Assembly: GCF_020991475.1 (NCBI RefSeq)
Contig: NZ_JAJMPA010000003.1
Coordinates: 310,001-374,000 of the forward strand
Reading direction: 5' to 3'
Length of the DNA: 64,000 nucleotides
DNA from: Pedobacter sp. MC2016-14
GTDB taxonomy: Bacteria; Bacteroidota; Bacteroidia; Sphingobacteriales; Sphingobacteriaceae
A model generated the notes under the pieces. The model was not told where the DNA came from. It worked only from the letters and a program-made list of their open reading frames with translations, and did not search any database. The position numbers were made by a program, and so were the translations under genes. The stretch's first letter is position 1. Each line of letters opens with the position of its first letter. Shown here piece after piece: positions 36,789-44,979 of this stretch.

Positions 36789-37654
36789 AATTTTATCGTT
36801 TTTAGTATTTCGTAGCCTTCGGTGAAAAAGTACAACGAGCTTTTATTTTTAATATCTTTATAATTAACTTTAGAAGGCGTATATAAATTTAAAAAATACA
36901 GGGTTGTATCATCTATTTTCGCTCGAGTTATCGCAACATTGTAGTCTTTTTTGTTGATTTTCACAATTTGGACTTCGGATAAGACCTTTTTGGAGTCAAA
37001 TTTTGCGAATTTTTCTTTGATGAAATTACTTAAATTCATGCTACCCAATTCTTCAATTGTTAAAGCCTTTAAAATTGCAGTTACTTTTACAATGCGGTCG
37101 CTGTTTTTATCTACTAAAATTTCATATAAGCCTATTTTATCTTCAGCAACATCATTTTTTCTGCTATAAAGCAAAACTGAGTTATCATGTTTAGGATTTT
37201 CAAAATCTATCAAGCTATATAACTGTTTTTGTACTGTTGAGAACGACTGTCCAATGGTTATTTTCTCAATAGGATTTATTAAACTACTCTTTTTGTTTTC
37301 TAAAAACAGTATCTTTTCTTTGGAAAAATTATTCAGCTCAAGAGCGGCGTCATTAGATAAACTTGATTTTTTCCCCTTCAATTCGGCAACATACGCAGCA
37401 TATGCACAGAAGTTTTTTGTACTATCTACCAAAGCCAACTGTTTGTATGATTTTAGTTTAAGTCCCTGTATTTTTGAGTTTGTTGTTTTTAGCATTGTTT
37501 CCGCAATATCTAAATCTGATAATGCAGTCTCATATTTACCATTTTTAAATGCTTCTTCAGCATCTTTATAAGATTGTATGGCAAGGCTGTTCTCTTGTGC
37601 AAAAACAAAATGAGAAAATGAAATTGCCCATAAAGTAAGTATAAGTGTTTTCAT
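36785..37654 (-). CDS. secreted TPR-like protein, paralogue of neighbour
   Basis: 289 residues with a signal peptide ending at VFAQ. A tetratricopeptide-like start (SYKDAEEAFKNGKYETALSDLDIAETML) is followed by helices and then a beta domain (ISPIEKITIGQSFSTVQKQLYSL). It shares layout with the next gene upstream: TPR opening, long linker, a domain starting with IGQSFSTV / IGMNVEEIP. The two are 4 bases apart, so this looks like a tandem duplication within one operon. Confidence 0.72.
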   Translation of the reverse strand: MKTLILTLWAISFSHFVFAQENSLAIQSYKDAEEAFKNGKYETALSDLDIAETMLKTTNSKIQGLKLKSYKQLALVDSTKNFCAYAAYVAELKGKKSSLSNDAALELNNFSKEKILFLENKKSSLINPIEKITIGQSFSTVQKQLYSLIDFENPKHDNSVLLYSRKNDVAEDKIGLYEILVDKNSDRIVKVTAILKALTIEELGSMNLSNFIKEKFAKFDSKKVLSEVQIVKINKKDYNVAITRAKIDDTTLYFLNLYTPSKVNYKDIKNKSSLYFFTEGYEILKTIKL

Positions 37655-37658
37655 AACA

Positions 37659-38573
37659 CTAGTTCTTTATATAGTCAGAAATCATTAAACGTTCTATTAT
37701 AGAATATGAATTGTTAGCGATAGCATAGCTTAAGGTGTAAGATACCGATTTTGAATGTATTGCTGCATTATATGCCTCTGTACGGATCTCTTTGTTCATA
37801 ACTTTAATCGTCGTAACCTGAGGCGCGCTTACAGTAACATTGCTTTCACCATATTTCGTTTTCAACTCATTAACAAGCGCATTATAGCCGCTTAAACCTG
37901 TTTTCTCTTTCTCTTTATATTTTCCATTTTCTAGTATTTTGTAAACATCAATTACCCTTCGTGTCCTATCATCCAAGGTAATATTTTGTATTCCGGATAT
38001 TTTAATGTTAAAAGCACCTCCTGTTATGCCGGTTTTTGAACTAAACATCAAGGGAACATAGTTCGTCTGGTTATTCGCTTGCATTTTCATGCCTTTGCTC
38101 CAATCAAAATTCGCCGAGACTTGCGACGGTATTTCCTCTACATTCATCCCTATTTTAATTCCGTCAATGCTGACTTCACTCGATGCTGAGCTTAGGCCAT
38201 CCTTGCTCTGCGATGCCGCGTCGGTATTAAATTCCTGCTGTTCTTTTAAAATTCTGTGCAAATCTTCAGCATTTACCTTTTTGCCGCTGGCAAACATGCT
38301 TTTCAATTCCTTAACTGCATTGTTATAGTCATTGGCTTTTGATGTGTCCTTTAGCGCAAGCTCGCGGTATATTTGAATTTTTAAAACCTGTGCTTTTTCC
38401 TTTGATGCGCTTGAAAGATTTTCATACAAAGCCAATTTGGAAAGGGCATCGTTATAGTTTTTTGCGGTAAATTGTTCTTCTGCTTGTGCATATATGCTAT
38501 TCGCATCTTTTGCTTGTCCAAATGTTTGCATTGTCGCAAAGCACAGCAAACCCATAATTGCTACTTTTTTCAT
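37659..38573 (-). CDS. secreted TPR-like protein
   Basis: About 304 residues from MKKVAIMGLLCFATMQTFGQ; the longer in-frame ATG lies inside the upstream gene and is rejected. Signal peptide, then a TPR-like pair (AQAEEQFTAKNYNDALSKLALYENL), and a C-terminal beta domain (SSEVSIDGIKIGMNVEEIPSQV). Paralogous in layout to the downstream gene. Function unknown; the operon position suggests a shared envelope role. Confidence 0.72.
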   Translation of the reverse strand: MKKVAIMGLLCFATMQTFGQAKDANSIYAQAEEQFTAKNYNDALSKLALYENLSSASKEKAQVLKIQIYRELALKDTSKANDYNNAVKELKSMFASGKKVNAEDLHRILKEQQEFNTDAASQSKDGLSSASSEVSIDGIKIGMNVEEIPSQVSANFDWSKGMKMQANNQTNYVPLMFSSKTGITGGAFNIKISGIQNITLDDRTRRVIDVYKILENGKYKEKEKTGLSGYNALVNELKTKYGESNVTVSAPQVTTIKVMNKEIRTEAYNAAIHSKSVSYTLSYAIANNSYSIIERLMISDYIKN

Positions 38574-38577
38574 ACTA

Positions 38578-40026
38578 TTAGTTTTTCCAAAAATCATTAT
38601 CGTTATTTTCATTTGTTATGGTTTCAGTTTTATTAGAATAGGTGGAGAACTTTAAATCAAAATCGCATTGGCTCGCCAAATACAAAAATGAATCCCGTAA
38701 GCTATTTGCATCATTTTCCGATGTGAAAAAACCGAGTATCACAGGTACGTCATCGTTGTTAAAGTGGTTTCGTAAGTCTTTGATCAGCGTGTTTTTAAAT
38801 GGCCATGTTCCATTTTTATTTCTTATTATCGGAAAAACATTTGTTACCAAAAGCTTTGGTTTATCTCTTATAAACGAATACCTGTTTGTGCTATACGAAA
38901 AAACATAGACTACTTTATTGTCAATTGATTTTGAAGATACGGGTAAACCTCCGTCTCGAAAAGTTTCCAGCAATGCTTTACGCACTTCTACCACCTGACT
39001 GGCTTTCATTGCTTTTAGCCTACTAATTTGTTCTTCTTTTTGTTTTCTCAATCGTTCTTCATATTCTCTTTTTCGCTCTCCAGCACCAATTTGATTTAAA
39101 AGCCCAGCTGCTAATCCTATCCCTTGTCCCATCAGTTCATTCCCACCTAACAAATGATTCATTGTACTTGCATTGTTCATCATTGCTGTGTTTTCAGACT
39201 CCACCGTTTTATCTAAGGTAGCTGCAATTTGATTGAATTTTTTCTGAAAAGTCATTTCAATTTCCTCTACTGAATTAAATTTCCCTTCCAGAGATGACAG
39301 TTCATTTAGCTCTTTTCTATTTTTATCTACTTCCTGCATAGAATAAAAGCTACTTTCTAATTTTTGTCCAAAAGCAATCGCGTCATTGAGTTTGCTTTCA
39401 AAATTTTGCTGTGCTTCTTGTACATTGGCTACACTCGTTGTTGCAGATGTTGTTGACATTGGATCCTGGCTAGGATTTGTGGAATTATTCTTAGCCATTT
39501 TACCGGTTGACTGCCTTTTGCTTTTCAATATCTCGTCCACCGCCGGTTCCCCTCCCAGGTTTGCTCTGAAGTAAGTTGTGGCTGTTACGCTGAAGTTTCG
39601 TGTAGTAACATTTTTCAGATCGGCTTTAGAAGCGATGTAAGTATCCCCACAAGTAAAGTCTGCATTACAGGAGGCAGTCACTTCGTAATTATTATTCCCA
39701 TCACTCACATTAGCTTTAACGGACATGGCAAAGGGAAGCTGCCTCGCATTCGGCCAGCTTGCCAGCTTAAGATCGGCAACCGAATACTCTTTGTTAAACT
39801 CATCATGGTAGAGAGAATAATTAGGTACCGTTATCCTGGGATTATAGAACTTAATGTAAAATAAGTTATTCTTTTCTATAAAAGTGTAGGATACTTGCCA
39901 TTTGACCCTAGTGTAATAGGAACCTGTAGATTTTCCATCATTGCGATATTCGCCACTCAGCGTCTGTGCAAAGCTTTCAGCAGAGATACCACAAAGCATT
40001 AAAGCAGCGAATATTATTGTTTTCAT
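38578..40026 (-). CDS. secreted protein with long coiled-coil middle, unknown
   Basis: 482 residues; signal peptide ending at AESFAQ. First domain (about 20-165) is beta-rich (YTFIEKNNLFYIKFYNPRI). The middle (about 200-350) is helical and Gln/Glu/Lys-rich with coiled-coil character (RKREYEERLRKQKEEQISRLKAM). The last domain (about 360-480) carries VVYVFSYSTNRYSFIRDKP. It is the first gene of the operon running to 36342. The 40027-40368 stretch upstream holds no gene I can support; a 63-codon ORF there looks accidental. Confidence 0.72.
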   Translation of the reverse strand: MKTIIFAALMLCGISAESFAQTLSGEYRNDGKSTGSYYTRVKWQVSYTFIEKNNLFYIKFYNPRITVPNYSLYHDEFNKEYSVADLKLASWPNARQLPFAMSVKANVSDGNNNYEVTASCNADFTCGDTYIASKADLKNVTTRNFSVTATTYFRANLGGEPAVDEILKSKRQSTGKMAKNNSTNPSQDPMSTTSATTSVANVQEAQQNFESKLNDAIAFGQKLESSFYSMQEVDKNRKELNELSSLEGKFNSVEEIEMTFQKKFNQIAATLDKTVESENTAMMNNASTMNHLLGGNELMGQGIGLAAGLLNQIGAGERKREYEERLRKQKEEQISRLKAMKASQVVEVRKALLETFRDGGLPVSSKSIDNKVVYVFSYSTNRYSFIRDKPKLLVTNVFPIIRNKNGTWPFKNTLIKDLRNHFNNDDVPVILGFFTSENDANSLRDSFLYLASQCDFDLKFSTYSNKTETITNENNDNDFWKN

Positions 40027-40368
40027 TTCAGGTGTATATTTGATTTAGATGATGTCTTACCCGTAGTTTACCAGAAAACTTTATCTGTGCTTTTGATAAT
40101 GATGAACACTTATCTGATTTTTCTTGCTAAAATTAGATCAAGTTTTTTCAATAGCCAATACCTAAAAATGAGTATTTTTTGTACTATTGAACTGCTGAAT
40201 GCCTTGATTGAGTGGTATGACCAGGTCTGGGACCTAGAACAAATGTATTCCTATCCGCATCGCAGATGGCTTGTATAAAAAGGTTGATCCTATTGATATT
40301 TAACTTACAAACTTGAAATCAATTTTTAAAAGCGACAATGAGTTCGAAGCCACTGCCGCTTTTTGAAT

Positions 40369-41232
40369 TTAATTTAAAAGCTCAGCCATGCCGAACACGG
40401 TCAAGCCTTTTCCGAACTGTTCAGCTACCGCTTGGTTGGCCGCTTTTATATATTCGCCGGTGATGCGGTCAACCACCGTTCTTAAAGGTCTTTTGCCTTT
40501 TTCTGTATCAATTAGCTTTACGATCGCATCTGCAACATCTTGAGGGTTTGGATTTTCGCTTTGAATATGGCCTGTTACGGCTGCTACCATCTTATTGGGG
40601 ATGTCAGCGATACTGCTGTAACCTTCAAATACCGACTGGTCTGAAGCGTACTGGGTTTTTTGCTGCATTTCTGTAGGAAAGGCTCCGGGCTCCACAATAG
40701 CCACGTCTATACCCAAACGTTTGAGTTCGTAATGCAAGCCTTCGCTAATTCCTTCCAGTCCAAACTTAGACCCCGCGTATATCGTAGCGAAGGGAAAGGA
40801 AACCCGGCCAAAGCCACTGGTGATGTTAATGATCAGGCCGTCCTGCTGCTTGCGCATAGCCGGCAATACCTGTTTAATGAATCTCCAGGGTGCAAACACG
40901 TTCACGTCAAATATGGCCTGTACATCGGCGGTAGTGAAACTTTCTGCTACGCCATTCATCGAAACGCCGGCATTATTAACCAGTACATCAATGGTGCCTT
41001 CTTTTGCTATAATTTTATCAATGGCTTGCTTAACGCTTTCGTCATCTGTCAGTGTCACATCCAGCACGGTCACATTTGCTACGGCTCCCAAAGCTTCAGC
41101 CTTTTCCGCATTCTTACCTTTGGTATCTCTCATGGTGGCGTAAACCTGGTGCCCCAATGCCGCAACGCTTTGGGCGGTCAGCCAGCCGAAACCACTATTG
41201 GTTCCGGTTATTAATACGATCTTTTTGCTCAT
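40369..41232 (-). CDS. SDR-family oxidoreductase
   Basis: About 287 residues from MSKKIVLITGTNSGFGW. Classical SDR with the coenzyme motif TGTNSGFG, the NNAG motif (VLVNNAGVSMNG), and the catalytic YAGSKFGLEG (Tyr-x-x-x-Lys); the Ser before it lies in ITSGFGRVS. The last part (GKRPLRTVVD) is typical of the NADP-dependent SDR5-like group near many stress regulators. The gene follows a Crp-type regulator, and a perfect TTTTACCA-TT-TGGTAAAA palindrome lies in the gap. The same site sits upstream of the regulator gene, so control by that protein is likely. Confidence 0.9.
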   Translation of the reverse strand: MSKKIVLITGTNSGFGWLTAQSVAALGHQVYATMRDTKGKNAEKAEALGAVANVTVLDVTLTDDESVKQAIDKIIAKEGTIDVLVNNAGVSMNGVAESFTTADVQAIFDVNVFAPWRFIKQVLPAMRKQQDGLIINITSGFGRVSFPFATIYAGSKFGLEGISEGLHYELKRLGIDVAIVEPGAFPTEMQQKTQYASDQSVFEGYSSIADIPNKMVAAVTGHIQSENPNPQDVADAIVKLIDTEKGKRPLRTVVDRITGEYIKAANQAVAEQFGKGLTVFGMAELLN

Positions 41233-41284
41233 CTTTAAATTGTTTAAATAATGAAACAAAGGTTGTGAAGACAGGCAGTAAAGC

Positions 41285-41302
41285 TTTTACCATTTGGTAA
41301 AA
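41285..41302. promoter_or_regulatory. palindromic operator upstream of SDR gene
   Basis: Perfect 18-bp inverted repeat TTTTACCATTTGGTAAAA (two 8-bp arms, 2-base centre). It lies about 53 bases ahead of the SDR start. An almost identical site is at 41933-41948 ahead of the Crp-type regulator. Two matching palindromes around one regulator gene fit its autoregulation and control of the SDR gene. Confidence 0.7.
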
Positions 41303-41329
41303 AGCACCGCCTACAATTAAAAAAGACAA

Positions 41330-41899
41330 TTATCGGACATTTCGCCGTATCCGGCTCAATGATTGTTGCGTAATGCCCAGGTAAGAAGCAACATGTGAAA
41401 GTGGTACCCGATTAACGAGGCCCGGAAAATGTTGATTGAACAACAGATAACGGTTGGTTGCATCTTCCGAGACCAAAGGACTTCTGCGTTCGATCGCTTT
41501 CAGTAGGCAATTTTTTAAAATCAGGTTCTCAATTTCTTTCCAGCTAACAATGGTATTGCCGATCTCGTCCCAATCCTTTTTGGAAAAGACAAGTAATTTA
41601 CAATCGGTCTCTGCCTGAATATATTCGGATGAAATGATCTCTGCATCGAACCTTTGCTGGTCTGAAACAAAATTATTTTCTTCAACGAATGAATGCGTAA
41701 TCTCTTCCCCTTTATTATTGTAGTAACAGAAACGAACCACGCCTTCCAGTAGAAATCCCAAGTGCCTTGGTATCTTTCCAGCTTCAGAAAAATAGTCTTC
41801 CTTTCTAAGTTCCAGTGCTTTTGCCTTACCTATAATAAAATCCGTTTGCTGCTTATTCAGGTTACCAAACTGCAGCACGTAATTGATGAATGCTTCCAT
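41330..41899 (-). CDS. Crp/Fnr-family transcriptional regulator
   Basis: 189 residues. An N-terminal cyclic-nucleotide-binding-like beta barrel (AGKIPRHLGFLLEGVVRFCYYNNKGEEI) is followed by a dimer helix and a C-terminal helix-turn-helix (PLSHVASYLGITQQSLSRIRRN). No cysteines in an Fnr iron-sulfur pattern are seen, so oxygen sensing of that kind is unlikely. The short form matches many Bacteroidota Crp-like regulators that control a neighbouring oxidoreductase. Promoter element TAATTTTG (minus strand, 41961-41968) precedes the palindrome at 41933. Confidence 0.88.
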   Translation of the reverse strand: MEAFINYVLQFGNLNKQQTDFIIGKAKALELRKEDYFSEAGKIPRHLGFLLEGVVRFCYYNNKGEEITHSFVEENNFVSDQQRFDAEIISSEYIQAETDCKLLVFSKKDWDEIGNTIVSWKEIENLILKNCLLKAIERRSPLVSEDATNRYLLFNQHFPGLVNRVPLSHVASYLGITQQSLSRIRRNVR

Positions 41900-41932
41900 A
41901 AGGTAAATTTCGGTTTTTTTACCAGCAGTTCA

Positions 41933-41948
41933 TTTACCATTTGGTAAA
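41933..41948. promoter_or_regulatory. palindromic operator upstream of Crp-type gene
   Basis: Perfect 16-bp inverted repeat TTTACCATTTGGTAAA located 34 bases ahead of the regulator start. On the minus strand a consensus Bacteroidota -7 element TAATTTTG lies 12 bases before it, so the palindrome covers the transcription start region, where a bound protein would block the polymerase. Confidence 0.7.
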
Positions 41949-42004
41949 AACTACCATTATCAAAATTATAATAGTCCCATTGCGAGATGAGGGATATGGA
42001 TGTA

Positions 42005-42286
42005 TTAAAGCGTGGCGAGTTCTTCAATGCTAAGACCGGTAGCGTCTGAAATAACTTCTAATGAGATACCTTTAGTGATTAAATTTCTAGCAATTTGTTT
42101 TTTTTCTTCCAGCGCTTTCAATTCACCTATTGCGATACCGTCTTCTAAACTTTGTTTAATTGCTCTGCCAACTAATATTTCTTTAACTGTCATAGGTACT
42201 GTCCTTCCTGTTAGTTGTTCTACTTCTTTTTCAAAGGTCGTGAACATTTGTGGGTTTTCAAAAGTTGCAAATCCCAGCGGGATCAC
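42005..42286 (-). pseudogene. C-terminal copy of Rpn/PD-(D/E)XK nuclease gene
   Basis: 93 codons. From FENPQMFTTFEKEVEQL on, it is nearly the same as the last 90 residues of the 312-residue protein at 43318-44256, and the DNA match continues about 15 bases past the stop. The nuclease domain is absent. The copy could be a decayed gene, but it keeps an open frame with ATG. In rpn genes a short C-terminal product is known to act as an antitoxin, so a surviving role is possible. Confidence 0.75.
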
Positions 42287-42290
42287 ATAA

Positions 42291-42320
42291 AAAAAGCCTC
42301 AAAGAAATTTGAGGCTTTTT
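42291..42320. terminator. bidirectional intrinsic terminator
   Basis: AAAAAGCCTCAAA at 42291-42303, a GAAA loop, and TTTGAGGCTTTTT at 42308-42320: a 13-bp perfect stem flanked by A-run and T-run. It lies 25 bases past the stop of the lipoprotein gene on the minus strand, which it should terminate. Confidence 0.9.
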
Positions 42321-42345
42321 GCTTTTAAAATTATATTATAAAGTT

Positions 42346-43092
42346 TTAATCTTTACTAATCAAAACCTCGGTTACGTTTTGCCAGTTCTGTAAGAGTTCG
42401 TTAAAAAGAGGGGGATTTTCAGAGCCTCCTTTAAAAATGCTATATGTCCTCTTGCCATCTCTGTTAATTTGTTGAGCAGATTCCATAGTTCTCAACGAAA
42501 ATCCGCTAAGTAAATTAATTAAATTAAAATTGAAAGTCGCTTTGTATTTGTCAACAGGCTTGATAACGATTTCAGGAACACGGAGACTAGCTTGAAAAGG
42601 AAGAGAACTCGCCAATATGATACTATCTCTTGTGCCATGAAAACTTTTGAAGGTACCTTTAAAGAAGAATGCCAGTTCAGGCCATACAAATTTCTTACAG
42701 TACATCTTAACTTCAACATCTTTGTACGAACCTGAAGGTAACTTAATATTTCCCGCAATTGAATTAACAGCTAGAAGATCCAGATTTTTCTCAACCATCA
42801 CAGTAGTATCTAGTAAATTATTGCTTTTTCCAGTAAAAGTGATCTTTTCAACATATACAGTCGCTGAGGACCAGTCTACTTCTAAAGGAATAGCTGCAGA
42901 GTCAACATTGTTGATCTTTATTCCATTTAAAGCGGAAACTTTCGTTTTCGAACTCGATGCCTTCGCTACGAAGGAGATATTTCCATAACCAGACGGAAGC
43001 GTAGGATTTTTTTCAGGTTCAAGTTCCTTTTGGCAAGATGTAATTGCAACTGATACAAGCAAAATACCAGTATAGAAAGAGAGAGATTTCAT
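42346..43092 (-). CDS. lipoprotein, DUF4382-like
   Basis: 248 residues; lipobox near residue 20 (VAITSCQKE). A beta-rich domain follows (GYGNISFVAKASSSKTK; VDWSSATVYVEKITFTGK; LPSGSYKDVEVKMYC) in a pattern like DUF4382 proteins of Bacteroidota. Function unknown. Ends just before a strong terminator. Confidence 0.65.
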   Translation of the reverse strand: MKSLSFYTGILLVSVAITSCQKELEPEKNPTLPSGYGNISFVAKASSSKTKVSALNGIKINNVDSAAIPLEVDWSSATVYVEKITFTGKSNNLLDTTVMVEKNLDLLAVNSIAGNIKLPSGSYKDVEVKMYCKKFVWPELAFFFKGTFKSFHGTRDSIILASSLPFQASLRVPEIVIKPVDKYKATFNFNLINLLSGFSLRTMESAQQINRDGKRTYSIFKGGSENPPLFNELLQNWQNVTEVLISKD

Positions 43093-43317
43093 AGATATGA
43101 AGGTTAAAAATTTTTCTAAAGATAGTAAAAACCGTTAGATAAAATCAAACTCAAATTTTAGAAACTAAAGGTAATTATTTGTAAAGGAACAGCTTTGTTT
43201 ACCTATTTCAATGTTAGTCTTTATATCGTGCAGTTCAGTGTTCATTTCTCTTTGACTTTGCGGTTTGCTATTTGAATGGTAAGCCAAAATTCCAATATTC
43301 ACTATAAACAGGATGTA

Positions 43318-44256
43318 TTAAAGCGCAGCAAGTTCTTCAATACTAAGACCAGTAGCATCGGAGATAATCTCTAATGAGATACCTTTGTTGATAAGATTTC
43401 TAGCAATTTGTTGTTTTTCTTCCAGCGCTTTTTCCAGCGCTTCTAATTGAAGTTCTAATCTAACTTCTTCTCGAGCTTGATTTACTGCTCTGCCAACTAA
43501 TATTTCTTTAACTGTCATAGGTACTGTCCTTCCTGTTAGTTGTTCTACTTCTTTTTCAAAGGTCGTGAACATTTGTGGGTTTTCAAAATTTACATAGTAG
43601 GTCAAAAACATCATCACTGCATTATGTTTTTTTAGACTTACTTTTCTCTTAGTCAATTCAGTAGCTAAATCAAGCTTCATTCGTTTCAGATCTTGATCAT
43701 TGGCGTTTTTATTCTTCAAAGCCAGCAAAACTACTAATGCAATTACTGCAAAAACATTTGGGTTTTTTCTCAGTTCTGCTTCATCCTGATCCAGGAGTTT
43801 ATAGGTGTTAAACTCATAGCTAAGCTTCGTGCCAAGGTATTCATCACGGTAGGGCAAAGGCAGATAACCTTTAACATCATCAATTAAAATGGCGAATGCG
43901 GTAATGGATACGTTGTGTTTATCTCTGGCCAAATAATAATACCTAAACATGCGTGCACTAAGATCTTCATTCCCCTTTTTCCCCTGCACCTCCACATGAA
44001 CCAGGATGAACCTAGACCCACCATCTTTTAAAGGCACACGTACCAATTTATCCACGAAACGTACTTTACCACTATCCTCTGTAGATGGGAAAAGTTTGTT
44101 AAATTCTTTATCTAAAAATGTAAACCTTTTGTCCATCGCAAATAGTTCATCTGCATCTGGAAAAAAGAACCGAAGGAAATCGTCAAAAACCTCTTCTAAG
44201 GCGCCCTTCCATAACTCATCATCGCGCCTTGGGGCTTTTCTGTTTTTCTTTGCCAT
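43318..44256 (-). CDS. Rpn-family recombination-promoting nuclease / PD-(D/E)XK transposase-like
   Basis: 312 residues. The N-terminal domain (1-190) carries the nuclease core: VDKLVRVPLKDGGSRFILVHVEVQGKKG, whose Asp and HVEVQ strand fit the PD-(D/E)XK pattern of Rpn (YhgA-like) proteins. The C-terminal part has a helical region repeated in the short copy at 42005 (KEILVGRAVNQAREEVRLE, then ISDATGLSIEELAAL). Rpn proteins cut DNA and have been linked to phage defence and intragenic antitoxins. It sits among gene debris. Start at ATG of MAKKNRKAP. Confidence 0.85.
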   Translation of the reverse strand: MAKKNRKAPRRDDELWKGALEEVFDDFLRFFFPDADELFAMDKRFTFLDKEFNKLFPSTEDSGKVRFVDKLVRVPLKDGGSRFILVHVEVQGKKGNEDLSARMFRYYYLARDKHNVSITAFAILIDDVKGYLPLPYRDEYLGTKLSYEFNTYKLLDQDEAELRKNPNVFAVIALVVLLALKNKNANDQDLKRMKLDLATELTKRKVSLKKHNAVMMFLTYYVNFENPQMFTTFEKEVEQLTGRTVPMTVKEILVGRAVNQAREEVRLELQLEALEKALEEKQQIARNLINKGISLEIISDATGLSIEELAAL

Positions 44257-44512
44257 ACTTCATGCTATATAGAGCATAGTATGTTTTTTATTTTTGTATA
44301 AACCCAAATTTATTTTAAACTATTTGATTTCTACCTCCTGTTCTAGAGGATGAAAAGGTAGGAGAGAAGGAGATTTCCTTTACCCAATGCTATCACTGTC
44401 TAAAGCAGCTAACTTAATCAGCTTAATTATATGGCAAAGGTTACATTTTTGGATCGACGTAAAATTTTGTAAGTTGCACAAGGAAATAACCCCAAATATT
44501 AACTCTCTAATC

Positions 44513-44767
44513 ATGACTGAAGACACCCACTCAGAAAGACCAAAACTTTATAACGCAACAGGACTTGAGAAGTGTAGTAGGCAACACACTCATTTAAGTA
44601 GTGACATTGAGACTGCAATAAAAGTAGGGCAGAGGCATGGAAAGCCATTTGTTTTTAAAGTGTTGGCCGGGCAAATGTATAATGATAACTTTCATTTTTT
44701 TATATCGGACAATGGCGTTTGGTTAACAGATCATGTGCCTCCTCAATATCTTGAAAAAAATGGCTAA
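44513..44767 (+). pseudogene. truncated RNA 2'-phosphotransferase (KptA/Tpt1) remnant
   Basis: 84 codons beginning MTEDTHSERPKLYNATGLEK. The part SRQHTHLSSDIETAIKVGQRHGKPFVFKV and NGVWLTDHVPPQYL is clearly the second half of KptA. The N-terminal domain of about 90-100 residues is missing, and about a dozen residues seem lost between LYNAT (LYHGT in KptA) and GLEK. No intact gene is nearby. It probably lacks activity. Confidence 0.85.
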
Positions 44768-44781
44768 TATAAATCAGAATA

Positions 44782-44979
44782 ATGTTCAAATTTGAAATAG
44801 CAAGATCTAAGTCAGATTTTATAGCAACCCTAACCTATAAGACTGCTGAAGAGGGAGGAAGGAAGGCGCCTGCGAAAACCGGCTACAACCGTGCTACCCT
44901 AATTGCGGCAGGTAGCACGATTGACTTCTTAACAAGTATTTTAGTTATATTTAAAGAAGGGTTGATCCTCCATCAATAA
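44782..44979 (+). pseudogene. fragment of EF-Tu-barrel-like protein
   Basis: Reads MFKFEIARSKSDFIATLTYKTAEEGGRKAPAKTGY, which matches the start of small Bacteroidota proteins with an EF-Tu domain-2-like barrel (typically ending EGGRKTPA.SGYRP). After GY the frame runs into the hairpin and the SDR end, so the C-terminal half is lost. It follows the kptA remnant by 14 bases. Confidence 0.65.
44890..44919. terminator. inverted repeat / possible bidirectional terminator
   Basis: Perfect 9-bp arms CGTGCTACC (44890-44898) and its complement (44911-44919) with a 12-base loop, lying between the converging EF-Tu-barrel fragment and the SDR gene. The stem is G/C-rich; no long T-run, so the type is uncertain. 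Confidence 0.5.

Noticed and set aside
40087..40278. 63-codon ORF on the plus strand in the 40.0-40.4 kb gap
   Set aside because: No family, no start context, composition like non-coding DNA, and it crosses the promoter area of the minus-strand operon.
42005..44256. Intact insertion sequence formed by the two Rpn-like copies
   Set aside because: No terminal inverted repeats or target duplication were seen, and the copies share only their C-terminal parts.
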